64,000 bases of DNA, from contig NZ_JAYEEQ010000001.1 of the NCBI RefSeq assembly GCF_034651555.1, forward strand, positions 434,001-498,000. Direction: 5' to 3'. The notes below the pieces were generated by a model that made no database searches, was not told the origin of the DNA, and was given only the letters and a program-made list of their open reading frames with translations. Both the position numbers and the translations under genes were made by a program. This document shows, in pieces, positions 54,650 to 64,000 of this stretch; positions within the stretch are counted from its first letter, which is position 1, and the number at the start of each line of letters is the position of its first letter. Source of the DNA: Aurantibrevibacter litoralis. GTDB lineage: Bacteria > Bacteroidota > Bacteroidia > Flavobacteriales > Flavobacteriaceae.

Positions 54650-56071
54650 ATGGAGAATGCAACTTATGACGCCATAGTAGTAGGAGCCGGTCCCAATGGG
54701 TTGGCAGCGGGGATACGGCTTCAGCAACACGGTCTATCCGTATTGGTCGTTGAAGGAAAGGATACTATTGGAGGCGGTATGCGCACTGCCGAATTGACCT
54801 TGCCCGGGTTTAAGCACGACATCTGTTCTGCTATACACCCTACTGCGCTGGCTTCTCCTTATTTAGCTACGCTTCCTTTGCATGAACATGGATTGACATA
54901 TATTCTGCCGGAAGTTGATTGCGCCCATCCTTTTGATGATGGTAGTGCTGCTCATTTAGAACGTTCAATAGCTAACACAGCAAGAGGGTTGGGTGTCGAT
55001 GCAAAGAATTATACACAACTTTTTCAACCCCTTAAAGGCTATTGGGATGGTATAGCTGCTGATGTTTTGGCTCCATTATCATTTCCAAAGAACCCTATGG
55101 ATATGGCTCGTTTTGGTGTTTCGGCAATGCAACCGGCTACTTGGCTGGCCAAAAAATTTCAAACCAAGGAAGCCAAGGGCCTGTGGGCCGGAATGGCGGC
55201 ACATTCCTTGCAACCCCTTTCCAATTGGGCTACATCGGGTATCGGTTTAGTACTAACAACAGCTGGTCATTTAGGGGGATGGCCTATACCAAAAGGGGGA
55301 TCCCAATCCATTGCCAATGCCATGGGCGCTTATTTTGAATCCATCGGCGGAAAGATTGAAACCAACTTTTATGTAAAATCACTGGATCAATTGCCCCCTG
55401 CCAAAGCAATTCTTTTTGATGTTACCCCTAAACAGCTCCTAGAAATTGCTGGACATACGTTTTCGGCTCTATATCAATGGCAGTTGAACCGCTTCCGCTA
55501 TGGCATGGGCGTCTTTAAGATAGATTGGGCGTTGGATGGTCTTGTGCCCTTTAAGGCAGAAGTATGTAACAAGGCCGGCACCATACATTTAGGAGGTACA
55601 TTCGAAGAAATTGTACACTCGGAACGTGAGATTGGAAAAGGCAACCATGTGGAAAAACCCTTTGTGCTTTTTGCGCAACAAAGTCGTTTTGATGCTACCC
55701 GTGCTCCCAAGGGGAAACACACCGCATGGGCCTATTGCCACGTACCCAATGGCTCCAAGGAAGATAAAACGACGATTATTGAGAACCAAATAGAACGTTT
55801 CGCTCCGGGGTTCAAAGATCTGATCCTCGCCAAACATACCATGAACACTAGGGAGATGCAGGTGTACAATCCCAATTACATAGGCGGCGATATCAATGGA
55901 GGTGTCATTGATATTGGTCAGCTGTTTACGCGCCCAGCACTGCGCAGCTCGCCCTACAGAACATCACAAAAGGGACTTTATCTTTGCTCATCATCAACCC
56001 CGCCCGGGGGAGGGGTTCACGGAATGTGCGGATACCATGCTGCGGAGCGGGCCATTAAGGATTTATTTTAA
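54650..56071 (+). CDS. FAD-dependent oxidoreductase, phytoene desaturase/PYROXD2-like
   Basis: 473 residues. N-terminal dinucleotide-binding motif AIVVGAGPNGLAAGIRLQQHG and the GG-doublet IGGGMRTAELTLPGFKHD; C-terminal FAD motif with SSSTPPGGGVHGMCGYHAA. Similar to carotenoid-desaturase-like enzymes and human PYROXD2, whose substrate is unknown. It starts 10 bp after the SoxC-like gene. A role in carotenoid synthesis is unlikely here since no other crt genes are present. Confidence 0.88.
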   Translation: MENATYDAIVVGAGPNGLAAGIRLQQHGLSVLVVEGKDTIGGGMRTAELTLPGFKHDICSAIHPTALASPYLATLPLHEHGLTYILPEVDCAHPFDDGSAAHLERSIANTARGLGVDAKNYTQLFQPLKGYWDGIAADVLAPLSFPKNPMDMARFGVSAMQPATWLAKKFQTKEAKGLWAGMAAHSLQPLSNWATSGIGLVLTTAGHLGGWPIPKGGSQSIANAMGAYFESIGGKIETNFYVKSLDQLPPAKAILFDVTPKQLLEIAGHTFSALYQWQLNRFRYGMGVFKIDWALDGLVPFKAEVCNKAGTIHLGGTFEEIVHSEREIGKGNHVEKPFVLFAQQSRFDATRAPKGKHTAWAYCHVPNGSKEDKTTIIENQIERFAPGFKDLILAKHTMNTREMQVYNPNYIGGDINGGVIDIGQLFTRPALRSSPYRTSQKGLYLCSSSTPPGGGVHGMCGYHAAERAIKDLF

Positions 56072-56139
56072 AGAGGGAGTATTCCTATAAAATGACAGAA
56101 TATACCCATTATCAAATAAAGTAGGAAAAAGAAATAACC

Positions 56140-57087
56140 ATGAAAATTAAAATCAGTGTTTTTGGAGGATTGTTCCTGTTGGCAATTAATTATTGTGCTG
56201 GACAGACCAACCCTTTATGGAAAGAAGAAAAAGTTAAAAATTTTTTACCGCACATGACAGTACCCGAAGTAAGGGAATTGCTCACCAAAACCGATATGGT
56301 CATTATTCCAATTGGTGCCTTGGAGCAGCATGGACTTCATTTGCCCATAGGAACGGATTATCTCAATGGTGTGGAACGGGCCAAATTAATTGCCCAAAGG
56401 GCCAATGTTTTGGTTGCCCCGGTTTTAATGGCCGGACAATCGCCCTATCATATGGGATTTCCGGGTACCATTACCCTTCCGTCAGATTTGATCGTAGCGG
56501 TTAATTTTGAGGCCGTAAAATCACTTTTGCACCATGGGTTTAAAAGATTCCTGATTTTAAATGCCCATGGGGGGAACAGGGCTTTATCTACGTTTCTTGT
56601 GGATAAAATAAACCAAGAAACATCTGGTATTGCCGTAGAATTGGGCGCGGCAATTGGCCCTTTTCGGAAAACTACGGTTAATAAAACGGAAAGTCCAGAA
56701 AAGGGGGATAAAATATTTGATCGGCATGGAGGTATAAATGAAACGGCATCATCACTCTTTCTGATTCCAAATCTTGTTGCTATGGATAATGCTGAGATTG
56801 CGACGCTACGTCATTCCTCACACATTCAAAAAATGATACAGGCATCGTTACAGGGTGATCAGACTGCACTGCTGGTGTTATTGGCTGAAGGATTGAAGGC
56901 CCAAGAAACGGGCAAAGGAACTTCTGCCGCCGAGATGAGCACTACTGGAGTGTGGGGCGTGGGCGATCTGTCCAAAGCAAGTGCTGCACAAGGTGAAAAA
57001 GGAACCCTTAACTTTGTGGAGGCCGCCGTACAATTTATAAATAGATGGGAAGATTTACGACCAAGCCATCTGAAAGAGCAACCATAA
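56140..57087 (+). CDS. Creatininase-family amidohydrolase, secreted
   Basis: 315 residues with signal peptide MKIKISVFGGLFLLAINYCAGQ. Metal-site motifs: VIIPIGALEQHGLHLPIGTDYL (Glu, His, Asp) and LNAHGGNRA, plus the later acidic HGGINETASS. The family opens cyclic amides (creatinine, mycofactocin precursors and others). A periplasmic member is unusual. With the following peptidase it may release amines or amino acids from the imported compound. Confidence 0.88.
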   Translation: MKIKISVFGGLFLLAINYCAGQTNPLWKEEKVKNFLPHMTVPEVRELLTKTDMVIIPIGALEQHGLHLPIGTDYLNGVERAKLIAQRANVLVAPVLMAGQSPYHMGFPGTITLPSDLIVAVNFEAVKSLLHHGFKRFLILNAHGGNRALSTFLVDKINQETSGIAVELGAAIGPFRKTTVNKTESPEKGDKIFDRHGGINETASSLFLIPNLVAMDNAEIATLRHSSHIQKMIQASLQGDQTALLVLLAEGLKAQETGKGTSAAEMSTTGVWGVGDLSKASAAQGEKGTLNFVEAAVQFINRWEDLRPSHLKEQP

Positions 57088-57098
57088 AAGAAAAGTAT

Positions 57099-58013
57099 AT
57101 GTATATCATGACCATAAAGCTGCTAAGAACCAAATATGCTTTGATGCTGCCGTTCATTCTTTCCTATTTCCTATGTTTTGGTCAGACCCCTTTAACGGTT
57201 ACGAAAAGGGATACCCGGCATGGACCGGAAAATGGATCCCTTATCTTAATTGGCGGCGGAGGTTCAACAGCCGCCATTTGGGATAAATTTACCGAATTGG
57301 CAGGTGGTAAGGAAAAAGCTAAAATTGTGGTTATTACCGCCGCCGCAGGAGATTCCTTGGCATTGAGTGAGGCACCCATAGCATTGGTAAAACAAGAAAC
57401 CGGAATAACGGATGTAGTGCTATTACATACGAAGGATCTAAAGGAAGCCAACAGTGAAGATTTTGTAAAGCCCCTCTTAGAAGCTACCGGAGTTTATATT
57501 GTTGGAGGTCGTCAGTGGCGAATAGCAGATTCTTATCTAAACACCCGAACACATCAGGCTATAAATGACCTATTGTCTCGTGGTGGTGTCATCGCAGGAA
57601 CTTCGGCCGGGGCAACCATCCAAGGCTCCTTTCTTTGGCGTGGAGATACCAAGGGGTCCGAAATTCTTATAGGAGACCACACGCAAGGTTTCGGATTTTT
57701 AAAGTACAGCGTCATCGATCAGCATTTTCTTCGCCGCAACAGGCAGTTTGATTTAATTGATTTTGTAAAAATCTCACCGGAATACATAGGTATCGGTTTG
57801 GATGAAGCCACTGCTATCGTAGTACAAAAGGATATTTTAGAGGTTCTGGGCAAATCGTATGTGGCTATTTACGAATACAATACGCTATTAGAAGTTGCAG
57901 CCTCTCCTAATTCTGCAACACACGGAGGTAAACAAGCCGTGCATCAGCCCTTTTTTCTGCTAAAAGAAGGTCAAAAATACGATTTAAATACCCGAAAGAT
58001 CATCACGGAGTAA
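57099..58013 (+). CDS. Cyanophycinase-like peptidase (S51 family), secreted
   Basis: 304 residues from ATG 57099 (MYIMTIKLLRTKY), or 57108; longer frames overlap the creatininase gene. A signal peptide ends FLCFGQ. GGGGSTAAIWDKF, the nucleophile motif GTSAGA and DQHFLRRNRQFDLIDF are typical of cyanophycinases and S51 dipeptidases, which cleave beta-Asp-Arg or Asp dipeptides. True cyanophycin use is not implied. Gap of 11 bp to the creatininase gene. Confidence 0.9.
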   Translation: MYIMTIKLLRTKYALMLPFILSYFLCFGQTPLTVTKRDTRHGPENGSLILIGGGGSTAAIWDKFTELAGGKEKAKIVVITAAAGDSLALSEAPIALVKQETGITDVVLLHTKDLKEANSEDFVKPLLEATGVYIVGGRQWRIADSYLNTRTHQAINDLLSRGGVIAGTSAGATIQGSFLWRGDTKGSEILIGDHTQGFGFLKYSVIDQHFLRRNRQFDLIDFVKISPEYIGIGLDEATAIVVQKDILEVLGKSYVAIYEYNTLLEVAASPNSATHGGKQAVHQPFFLLKEGQKYDLNTRKIITE

Positions 58014-58430
58014 GCATTGAAGGTCATGCTATGGGGTTTAGTCAGCAAAAATACAAATGCCATTATTTGGTTACGTACTGTAGTTATTAATTAGGGTCTT
58101 AAAAAAGGGTTTACCTCATGTTTTTAATTAAAAAAAGGAGAAATCCTTTTTTAAGGTTTTTAAATTGTCCAAACTTTTATGTTTCGGATTATACTTAGCT
58201 ATAGCGCACTATTCTTCTTCAAAAACTTCAAATTCAGACGCGAACCCCTTTTTTTGAACAATGGACATAATGTCTAGCTCTCGGGCCATCGGGTTCAAGT
58301 AACTTCAAAAACCTGTGGTAGGGAACCGTTGGTGTAGTATTATTCCAAAAGTTGAAATGCATTTTATTTTGTACATTCATGCCAAATTCCGCAAAATTAT
58401 GGGAAGGGCATCGAATAAATAAAATCTAAA
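58014..58430 (+). other. 417-bp intergenic region with terminator
   Basis: Holds the terminator at 58131-58152. The rest shows no ORF or repeat. A possible promoter for glxK lies at TTTTATTTTG (about 58361), one base short of a standard -7 box. Confidence 0.5.
58131..58152 (+). terminator. Bidirectional intrinsic terminator
   Basis: AAAAAAGGA and TCCTTTTTT form a perfect 9-bp stem with a GAAA tetraloop. It marks the end of the long susC3 gene run. Confidence 0.75.
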
Positions 58431-59594
58431 ATGAACATACTTATTGCCCCGGATTCCTTTAAAGAGTGTTTATCTGCTACAGCAGTTGCCGAACATATCG
58501 CTGTTGGAATCCGGAGTGTCCTTCCTGAGGCTGGTTTGCAAAAAATCCCACTTGCGGATGGTGGTGAGGGTTTGCTTGAGGCTATCCTTGCAAACACTAA
58601 AGGGAAGCGTGTTGCTGTTGAGGTGCTAGATCCCCTTTGCCGAAAAATAAAAGCGGATTATGGCATCATTAGCAACGGAAAGACGGCCATCATTGAAATG
58701 GCCAAAGCTTCCGGGATAGAATTGCTAAAGGAGTCTGAAAAAAATCCACTACAAACCACTACCTATGGTACCGGGCAATTGATAAGAGATGCCTTAGACA
58801 AGGGGTGTACAAAGCTCGTTATCGGAATTGGTGGGAGTGCTACCAACGATGGCGGCATGGGTATGATACGTGCTCTAGGAGCAAAATTTCTTGATAAAAC
58901 AGGAGTAGAAATAGGACAAGGTGGCGGAAGTTTAAACGAACTGCACCATATAGATCTTACGGCTTTTGACCAAAGGCTAAAAAGGTGTGAAGTGGTTGTT
59001 GCCTGCGATGTGTCTAACCCCTTAACAGGAGAAAACGGGGCATCCTACGTTTATGGCGAACAAAAAGGAGGAAATCCCAAGCAGTTGTCTGTATTGGATC
59101 AGAATTTAACGCATTATGCCGATGTCCTTAAATCAACATTGGGTATAGAAGTCCGTCACATTCCCGGATCGGGAGCAGCAGGCGGTACCGGAGCGGCATT
59201 ATTGGCTTTTATGAAGGGTACTTTAAAGCCCGGTATTGATCTTATATTGGAAACCTTACAAGTAGAAAAGGGGATGCAGTGGGCAGACCTGGTTATTACC
59301 GGAGAGGGTAAAATAGATGCCCAGACCTTGCAGGGAAAGACCATAGCCGGTATTGCCAGGATGGCAAAAAGGCACCAAGTACCGGTAATTGTAATTACAG
59401 GAAAAGTAGGTGAAAATATAGATGAGATTTATGATTTGGGAGTGAGTGCCATATTCTCCATCGTAAATCAACCCATGCCGTTGGAAACAGCCATAAAACA
59501 AGCTCCACGGCTCATTGAAAACTGCGTGATTAATATTATGAAGGCGATGAAGATCTTTGGTGTGCCATATTCAAAAATAGAAAACAGGAAATAA
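58431..59594 (+). CDS. glxK: Glycerate kinase
   Basis: 387 residues of the GlxK/GarK type: ILIAPDSFKECLSA at the N-terminus, KIPLADGGEGLLEA, GIGGSATNDGGMGM and VITGEGKIDAQTLQGKT. It phosphorylates glycerate to 2-phosphoglycerate, feeding glycolysis. Start of a new transcription unit after the terminator; three catabolic genes of unknown detail follow. A three-carbon product such as glycerate or tartronate semialdehyde from the degraded compound is a plausible source. Confidence 0.93.
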   Translation: MNILIAPDSFKECLSATAVAEHIAVGIRSVLPEAGLQKIPLADGGEGLLEAILANTKGKRVAVEVLDPLCRKIKADYGIISNGKTAIIEMAKASGIELLKESEKNPLQTTTYGTGQLIRDALDKGCTKLVIGIGGSATNDGGMGMIRALGAKFLDKTGVEIGQGGGSLNELHHIDLTAFDQRLKRCEVVVACDVSNPLTGENGASYVYGEQKGGNPKQLSVLDQNLTHYADVLKSTLGIEVRHIPGSGAAGGTGAALLAFMKGTLKPGIDLILETLQVEKGMQWADLVITGEGKIDAQTLQGKTIAGIARMAKRHQVPVIVITGKVGENIDEIYDLGVSAIFSIVNQPMPLETAIKQAPRLIENCVINIMKAMKIFGVPYSKIENRK

Positions 59595-59614
59595 GATACC
59601 GTTAACTGAGTAAA

Positions 59615-60871
59615 ATGTCAGAAGAAGCAAAACCTATAAGCCCATTTCAAAAAACGATTGTTATGCTGGGCTGTTTTGATACCAAAGGCGCCGATTTCGA
59701 ATATCTATATACGCTATTAAAAGCATTAAACCCGAATATTAGTACCATTAATATGGGAGTTTTGGGAACTACGGATCTTTTTCCGGTAGACTATGAAGCG
59801 CAGGAGGTCGCCCAAAGGGGTGGATCGGAACTTCATGAATTGAGATTAAAGGAAGACCGAAGCCATGCCATAAAAATTATGGGAAAAGGAGCTGCCAAGA
59901 TCGTTGCACAACTTCAGGCTCAAGACAAAGTTCAGGGCATTATTGGTATGGGGGGCGGTGGCGGTACCTATATGGCGCTGACTGCCATGAAAGCACTTAA
60001 ACTTGGGATTCCAAAGCTATGTCTAAGTACCATAGCAACTAAAGATCTTTCTTCGCATATCGGGGCCAAAGATATTTCGCTAATGCCTTCAATTGTGGAT
60101 GTGGCCGGATTAAACAGCATCAGCAGGATTATGATACGGCAAGCGGCAGGAGCCATAACGGGTATGGTGAATAGCACCGAAGTAGATACGTTGGACAACA
60201 CCAAAAGTATCGCCAAAAGTATTGCCATAAGTGTCTTTGGCAACACCACCTTGTGCGTAGATCATTGTACGGAACAATTAAAATCCAAAGGATATGATGT
60301 CTTGTCCTTCCATTCAGTAGGTGTTGGCGGGATAACCATGGAATCGCTTACCATGGAAGGTTGTTTTGATGCGATTTTGGACATTACCACCACAGAACTG
60401 GCCGATGAATTGTGCGGCGGAATATGTAGTGCCGGCTCGGATCGTTTAAAAGCGGGATCTACAATGGGCATTCCGCAGGTTATTGCTCCGGGATGTTTGG
60501 ATATGGTCAATTTTGGCCCCATGGACACCGTTCCCGAAAAATATAAAAACAGACACTTGTACAGTTGGGGGCCGGACGTTACACTTATGCGAACCAACAA
60601 AGAGGAAAACAGGATTTTGGGGAAAATTATCGCAGAAAGAATCAATCGCTCAGAAGGGCCGGTAACGGTTTTATTACCTTTGGGAGGGCTTTCCAAAATT
60701 GGAGCCGTAGATGGCGTGTTTTATGCGCCCGAAACCGATAGGGAGTTATTCAATGCCATCAGGGAAAATGTGCATTCCGGTATCCAAATAAAGGAGGTCA
60801 ATGCCAATATCAATACGGTCGATTTTGCAAGGGAGGCTGTAAAATCGATGTTGGAAATACTTGAAAATTAG
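59615..60871 (+). CDS. Tm-1-like ATP-binding (UPF0261) protein
   Basis: 418 residues. Matches UPF0261: VMLGCFDTKGADFEYL, GIIGMGGGGGTYMALTAMKAL, SLMPSIVDVAGLNSISRIM and PLGGLSKIGAVDGVFY. Plant Tm-1 binds viral replication proteins, but bacterial members are metabolic and often precede a PEP-hydrolase-like TIM barrel, as here. The reaction is unknown. 20 bp after glxK. Confidence 0.9.
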   Translation: MSEEAKPISPFQKTIVMLGCFDTKGADFEYLYTLLKALNPNISTINMGVLGTTDLFPVDYEAQEVAQRGGSELHELRLKEDRSHAIKIMGKGAAKIVAQLQAQDKVQGIIGMGGGGGTYMALTAMKALKLGIPKLCLSTIATKDLSSHIGAKDISLMPSIVDVAGLNSISRIMIRQAAGAITGMVNSTEVDTLDNTKSIAKSIAISVFGNTTLCVDHCTEQLKSKGYDVLSFHSVGVGGITMESLTMEGCFDAILDITTTELADELCGGICSAGSDRLKAGSTMGIPQVIAPGCLDMVNFGPMDTVPEKYKNRHLYSWGPDVTLMRTNKEENRILGKIIAERINRSEGPVTVLLPLGGLSKIGAVDGVFYAPETDRELFNAIRENVHSGIQIKEVNANINTVDFAREAVKSMLEILEN

Positions 60872-60943
60872 CTGTAGTGCATTAGAGGCTAATTCAGTTA
60901 AAATCAATACACATAATAATATCATTAATTAAAACAGCATAGT

Positions 60944-61810
60944 ATGCCAAATCCATGGACAGGGAAAGGAAACCCTTACACAAAACAAGAAGTACGAGAT
61001 CGATTACAAGCCACTTTAAATGAAAACAGGGCCATTATCGCTGCCGGAGCAGGCACGGGAATTAGTGCCAAATTCATAGAAAAGGGAGGAGCAGATCTGA
61101 TTATTATCTACAATTCCGGTCGTTTTAGAATGTCCGGTCACGGCTCTACAGCAGGAATGATGGCTTATGGCGATGCCAATGCGGTAGCCATGGAAATTGG
61201 GGAATTTGAAGTCTTACCGGTAGTGGAAGAAATTCCGGTGATTTGCGGTGTCCATGGAAGCGATCCACGGAGAAGAATGTGGCATTTTTTGGGAAAAGTT
61301 AAGGATATGGGTTTTTCCGGAGTAAATAACTTCCCAACCCATTCTATAATCGACGGTCATTTTAGAAGGGTATTGGAAGAAACCGGAATGAGCTTTCAAA
61401 AAGAAGTAGACATGGTGCGTTTGGCCACAAAAATGGATCTGTTTTCCGTGGTTTATGTGGGAAAACCGGAAGAAGCTGTACAAATGTCCGATGCCGGTGC
61501 TGATGCTATCATCGCCCATGTGGGTACAACAGTTGGCGGCTCTATAGGTGTTACCAGTGCAACGGCTACCATGCACGATGCCATAGAACGGACACAGAAG
61601 ATTGTTGATGCCGTAAGAAAATCAAACCCAAACACCTTTTTTCTTGCGCATGGAGGTCCCATTAATACCCCGGAAGATGTAAAATATGTATTGCAGCATA
61701 CAACAGGACTACATGGTTTTGTAGGAGCGTCATCCTTAGAGCGAATGGGCGTAGAGCAATCGCTTACCAATCTCACAAAGGAATTTACATCGCTTAAATT
61801 GTCTTTGTAA
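60944..61810 (+). CDS. Phosphoenolpyruvate hydrolase-like TIM-barrel protein
   Basis: 288 residues of the family PF09370. AIIAAGAGTGISAKFIEKGG, IIIYNSGRFRMSGHGSTAG and ICGVHGSDPRRRMWHFL are well conserved. In plants and fungi it is fused to the UPF0261 domain, supporting joint action of these two neighbours. Possibly an aldolase- or hydrolase-type reaction on a keto acid. Confidence 0.88.
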   Translation: MPNPWTGKGNPYTKQEVRDRLQATLNENRAIIAAGAGTGISAKFIEKGGADLIIIYNSGRFRMSGHGSTAGMMAYGDANAVAMEIGEFEVLPVVEEIPVICGVHGSDPRRRMWHFLGKVKDMGFSGVNNFPTHSIIDGHFRRVLEETGMSFQKEVDMVRLATKMDLFSVVYVGKPEEAVQMSDAGADAIIAHVGTTVGGSIGVTSATATMHDAIERTQKIVDAVRKSNPNTFFLAHGGPINTPEDVKYVLQHTTGLHGFVGASSLERMGVEQSLTNLTKEFTSLKLSL

Positions 61811-61813
61811 ACT

Positions 61814-62227
61814 ATGAAATCTAAAAATTGGAAATTTGTTAAGGAAGGGGATATACTGTTTGAAAAGGCTAGTGGTCGGGTACATTACTGGCACTACCAT
61901 CCCGAAACATTAAAGGAAGCAGATTCCTATATGGTAAAAGTGGTTGTACCTGTAGGAGGTGGACATAACTTTCATGTGCATCCTGAAATGAATGAGATTT
62001 TGTATGTGCTAAAAGGACAGGCAGAACAATGGATAGAGGATGAAATGCAGTTTCTAAACGAAGGAGAATCTGTGTATATCGATGCCGATGTGGCACATGC
62101 TACTTATAATGCCGGAGAAGAAGAACTGGAGTTTTTAGCCATTCTGTCTCCTCCTCAAGGTTGGGAAGCAGGAACGGTTGATGTAAGTGGTAACTTGCCG
62201 TATTCGGAATACCGCCAACGCATTTAA
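61814..62227 (+). CDS. Cupin-domain protein
   Basis: 137 residues. Single cupin with metal motif HVHPEMNE (HxHx4E) and downstream ADVAHATYN His. Starts 3 bp after the PEP-hydrolase-like gene, thus co-translated. Probably an isomerase or dioxygenase-like helper in the same pathway, or a non-catalytic sensor. Confidence 0.88.
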   Translation: MKSKNWKFVKEGDILFEKASGRVHYWHYHPETLKEADSYMVKVVVPVGGGHNFHVHPEMNEILYVLKGQAEQWIEDEMQFLNEGESVYIDADVAHATYNAGEEELEFLAILSPPQGWEAGTVDVSGNLPYSEYRQRI

Positions 62228-62293
62228 ATAGCATCAAAATAAAAGAAGTCTTGCGGAAGCGGGATACGAATAGGGTAATTTAAAGATTAAGGA

Positions 62294-64000
62294 ATGAAAA
62301 AATTACAAGTTTATATATCAACGCTAAGCTGTGTTATGGTGCTACTGGCTTCCTGCACTACCAAAAAGGAAGCACCGCCCCAGTTAACCTATACAGGAGA
62401 AAATCCAAGAGTGCAAAATCCACTAAGTCCTGAGGATTCGCAAAAGCATATTCAACTGCCTGAGGGTTTTAGTGCCGAGCTGTTTGCTGCGGAGCCCAAT
62501 ATCATTAACCCTATAGCCTTTACCTGGGATGAACGCGGGCGTTTATGGGTGGTACAGTCCAAAGACTACCCTCATGGGTTAGTCAATGACGTAGGCGGAG
62601 ATCGGATTACGATTTGTGAAGATACTAATGGCGATGGCAAAGCAGATAAATTTACGGATTTTGCTACGGATCAAAGTCTAACTACGGGTATTACGCTTGT
62701 AAAAGGTGGAGCGATTGTAGCACAAGCACCAAATATGGTGTTGTTAGAAGATACCAATGGAGATGATAAAATGGATAAGAGCACAGTGCTTTTTGATGGT
62801 TTTGGAACTTTTGATACTCATGCCGGACCCTCAAGTCTTCGGTATGGTATAGACAATTTAATTTGGGGTGCAGTAGGCTATTCCGGTTTTGAAAATCAAT
62901 TTCAGGGAAAACCTATCGATTTTAAAATGGGAGTTTTTAAATTTTCCAAAGACGGTTCTTATTTTGAACCGGTAGGTCAATTTAACAACAATACTTGGGG
63001 CATGGGTTTTAATGAGCATTTTGAGATTTTCGGTTCCACTGCCAATAACAACCACTGCTGTTATGTGGGGATTCCGTTAAAACACTACGATTACCTGAAC
63101 AAATTACCTTCCTGGGCGGTAAATGCCGATTTTATTCAGGGACATTATGAAATTTCTCCTGTAGATACCATTCCATTGCAACAGGTAGATGTAAGAGGAG
63201 GCTATACAGCCGCATCCGGAGCTAATTTTTATACTGCAAGAAATTATCCAGAGGCATATCAAAATCAAATGTATGTAAGTGAGCCAACAGGACATTTAGT
63301 ACACATCGCCAAAATCGTAAAAGATGGCGCAGGGTATAAAGAAGTAGATGGTGGAAATATCTTTGCCAGTACCGATGCTTGGACGGCACCCGTGTTTGCA
63401 GAAACAGGTCCGGATGGGAATTTATGGGTGGCCGATTGGTACAATCCGGTAATACAGCACAATCCTGATAAACGAGGAATGGACAACCAAATCTGGAATG
63501 CCGATAAGGGCGAGGGAAATGCGCATATAAACACGTTAAGAGACTATGGGCACGGAAGAATTTATATTGTTACCTACAAAGGTAAAAGCGATAAAAAGAT
63601 AAAATCCTTGGACAGAAAAAATGACAAGGCATTATTGACGGCACTAGAGAGTGATAATTTGTTTTGGAGAACCACAGCGCAACGCATCATTGTAGAAGAG
63701 AAAAAAATAGAATTAATACCCGATTTAGTGCAACTTGCCACAAGAGATAAGATAGACAAAACAGGACTCAACGCCGGAGCATTACACGCTTTGTGGAGTC
63801 TGCAAGGCCTCAATGCGCTAACAGAAAATCAGGAAGTGGTTACCAATGCCCTAAGCCATAAATCGTATGCCGTACAGCGGGCGGCACTGGCATTATTACC
63901 CAATTCTAGAGAAGGTAGTGAGGCATTGGCTGCCTCCGGACTTTTGTCAAGTTCCGATCCTCAATTACTTTTGGCCGCCATTCTTAGAGCCGGAGAACTA
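62294..64000 (+). CDS. PVC-type heme-binding CxxCH protein, 3' part outside window
   Basis: The first 569 residues are visible. Lipoprotein signal MKKLQVYISTLSCVMVLLASC. A beta-propeller follows, with GFSAELFAAEPNIINPIAFTWDERGRLWV, DTNGDGKADKFT and GPDGNLWVADWYNPVIQHN, typical of the PVC-type membrane-bound dehydrogenase domain; HEAT-like helical repeats begin near residue 440. The heme motif that would follow lies outside the window. Members are periplasmic or outer-membrane c-type redox proteins of unknown substrate. Confidence 0.88.
   Translation, partial: MKKLQVYISTLSCVMVLLASCTTKKEAPPQLTYTGENPRVQNPLSPEDSQKHIQLPEGFSAELFAAEPNIINPIAFTWDERGRLWVVQSKDYPHGLVNDVGGDRITICEDTNGDGKADKFTDFATDQSLTTGITLVKGGAIVAQAPNMVLLEDTNGDDKMDKSTVLFDGFGTFDTHAGPSSLRYGIDNLIWGAVGYSGFENQFQGKPIDFKMGVFKFSKDGSYFEPVGQFNNNTWGMGFNEHFEIFGSTANNNHCCYVGIPLKHYDYLNKLPSWAVNADFIQGHYEISPVDTIPLQQVDVRGGYTAASGANFYTARNYPEAYQNQMYVSEPTGHLVHIAKIVKDGAGYKEVDGGNIFASTDAWTAPVFAETGPDGNLWVADWYNPVIQHNPDKRGMDNQIWNADKGEGNAHINTLRDYGHGRIYIVTYKGKSDKKIKSLDRKNDKALLTALESDNLFWRTTAQRIIVEEKKIELIPDLVQLATRDKIDKTGLNAGALHALWSLQGLNALTENQEVVTNALSHKSYAVQRAALALLPNSREGSEALAASGLLSSSDPQLLLAAILRAGEL

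Overview
The window comes from a member of the Bacteroidota, most likely a marine Flavobacteriaceae. The evidence is three SusC/SusD outer-membrane pairs, Bacteroidota-type lipoprotein signals, the TAnnTTTG promoter -7 box, low GC, and starts without Shine-Dalgarno sequences. The genus cannot be fixed from the sequence alone.

Region 1 (1-24.7 kb, all minus strand) is a PUL-like uptake locus. It holds two homologous modules, each made of susC, susD, an intrinsic terminator and a 1111-1112 aa FG-GAP/CRTAC1-type protein. Around them lie a vanadium-haloperoxidase-family lipoprotein, a DUF5107-TPR protein, a GHL10-type glycosidase-like lipoprotein, a CBM9-like protein and a truncated sodium:solute symporter. 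A divergent LytS/LytTR two-component system (24.8-26.7 kb) followed by an S1 sulfatase lies next to it. No classical glycoside hydrolase is visible.

Region 2 (28.3-33 kb) has a candidate small RNA, palindromic repeats, homogentisate 1,2-dioxygenase, a PhyH-type oxygenase and histidine ammonia-lyase.

Region 3 (33-58 kb) looks like a sulfur-scavenging regulon and is the most interesting part. It contains an Rrf2 regulator, a TauE/SafE (sulfite exporter-type) permease, an SsuD-like monooxygenase with an APC permease, an orphan PstS-like binding protein, a third SusCD pair, two tandem DoxX-like membrane proteins, a cytochrome c and a SoxC-like molybdoenzyme. Four signals support the sulfur reading. 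(i) A 21-bp operator-like motif, always in the gene's direction, precedes six transcription units. (ii) Two short leader ORFs each carry three consecutive Cys codons, and the Cys-codon strand can pair with the start region of the downstream gene. (iii) A tRNA-Cys gene sits between gdh and a lipoprotein gene on the same strand. (iv) Several envelope proteins here are almost free of Met and Cys: the 449-aa DoxX-like protein has no internal Met, and SusD3 has one internal Met plus the lipobox Cys. Together these suggest a cysteine-starvation response that imports and desulfonates organosulfur compounds while sparing sulfur in its own machinery.

Region 4 (56-64 kb) continues on the plus strand with a creatininase-like protein, a cyanophycinase-like peptidase, glycerate kinase, a Tm-1-like/PEP-hydrolase-like pair, a cupin and a truncated PVC-type heme protein. 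It looks catabolic, with an unknown substrate.
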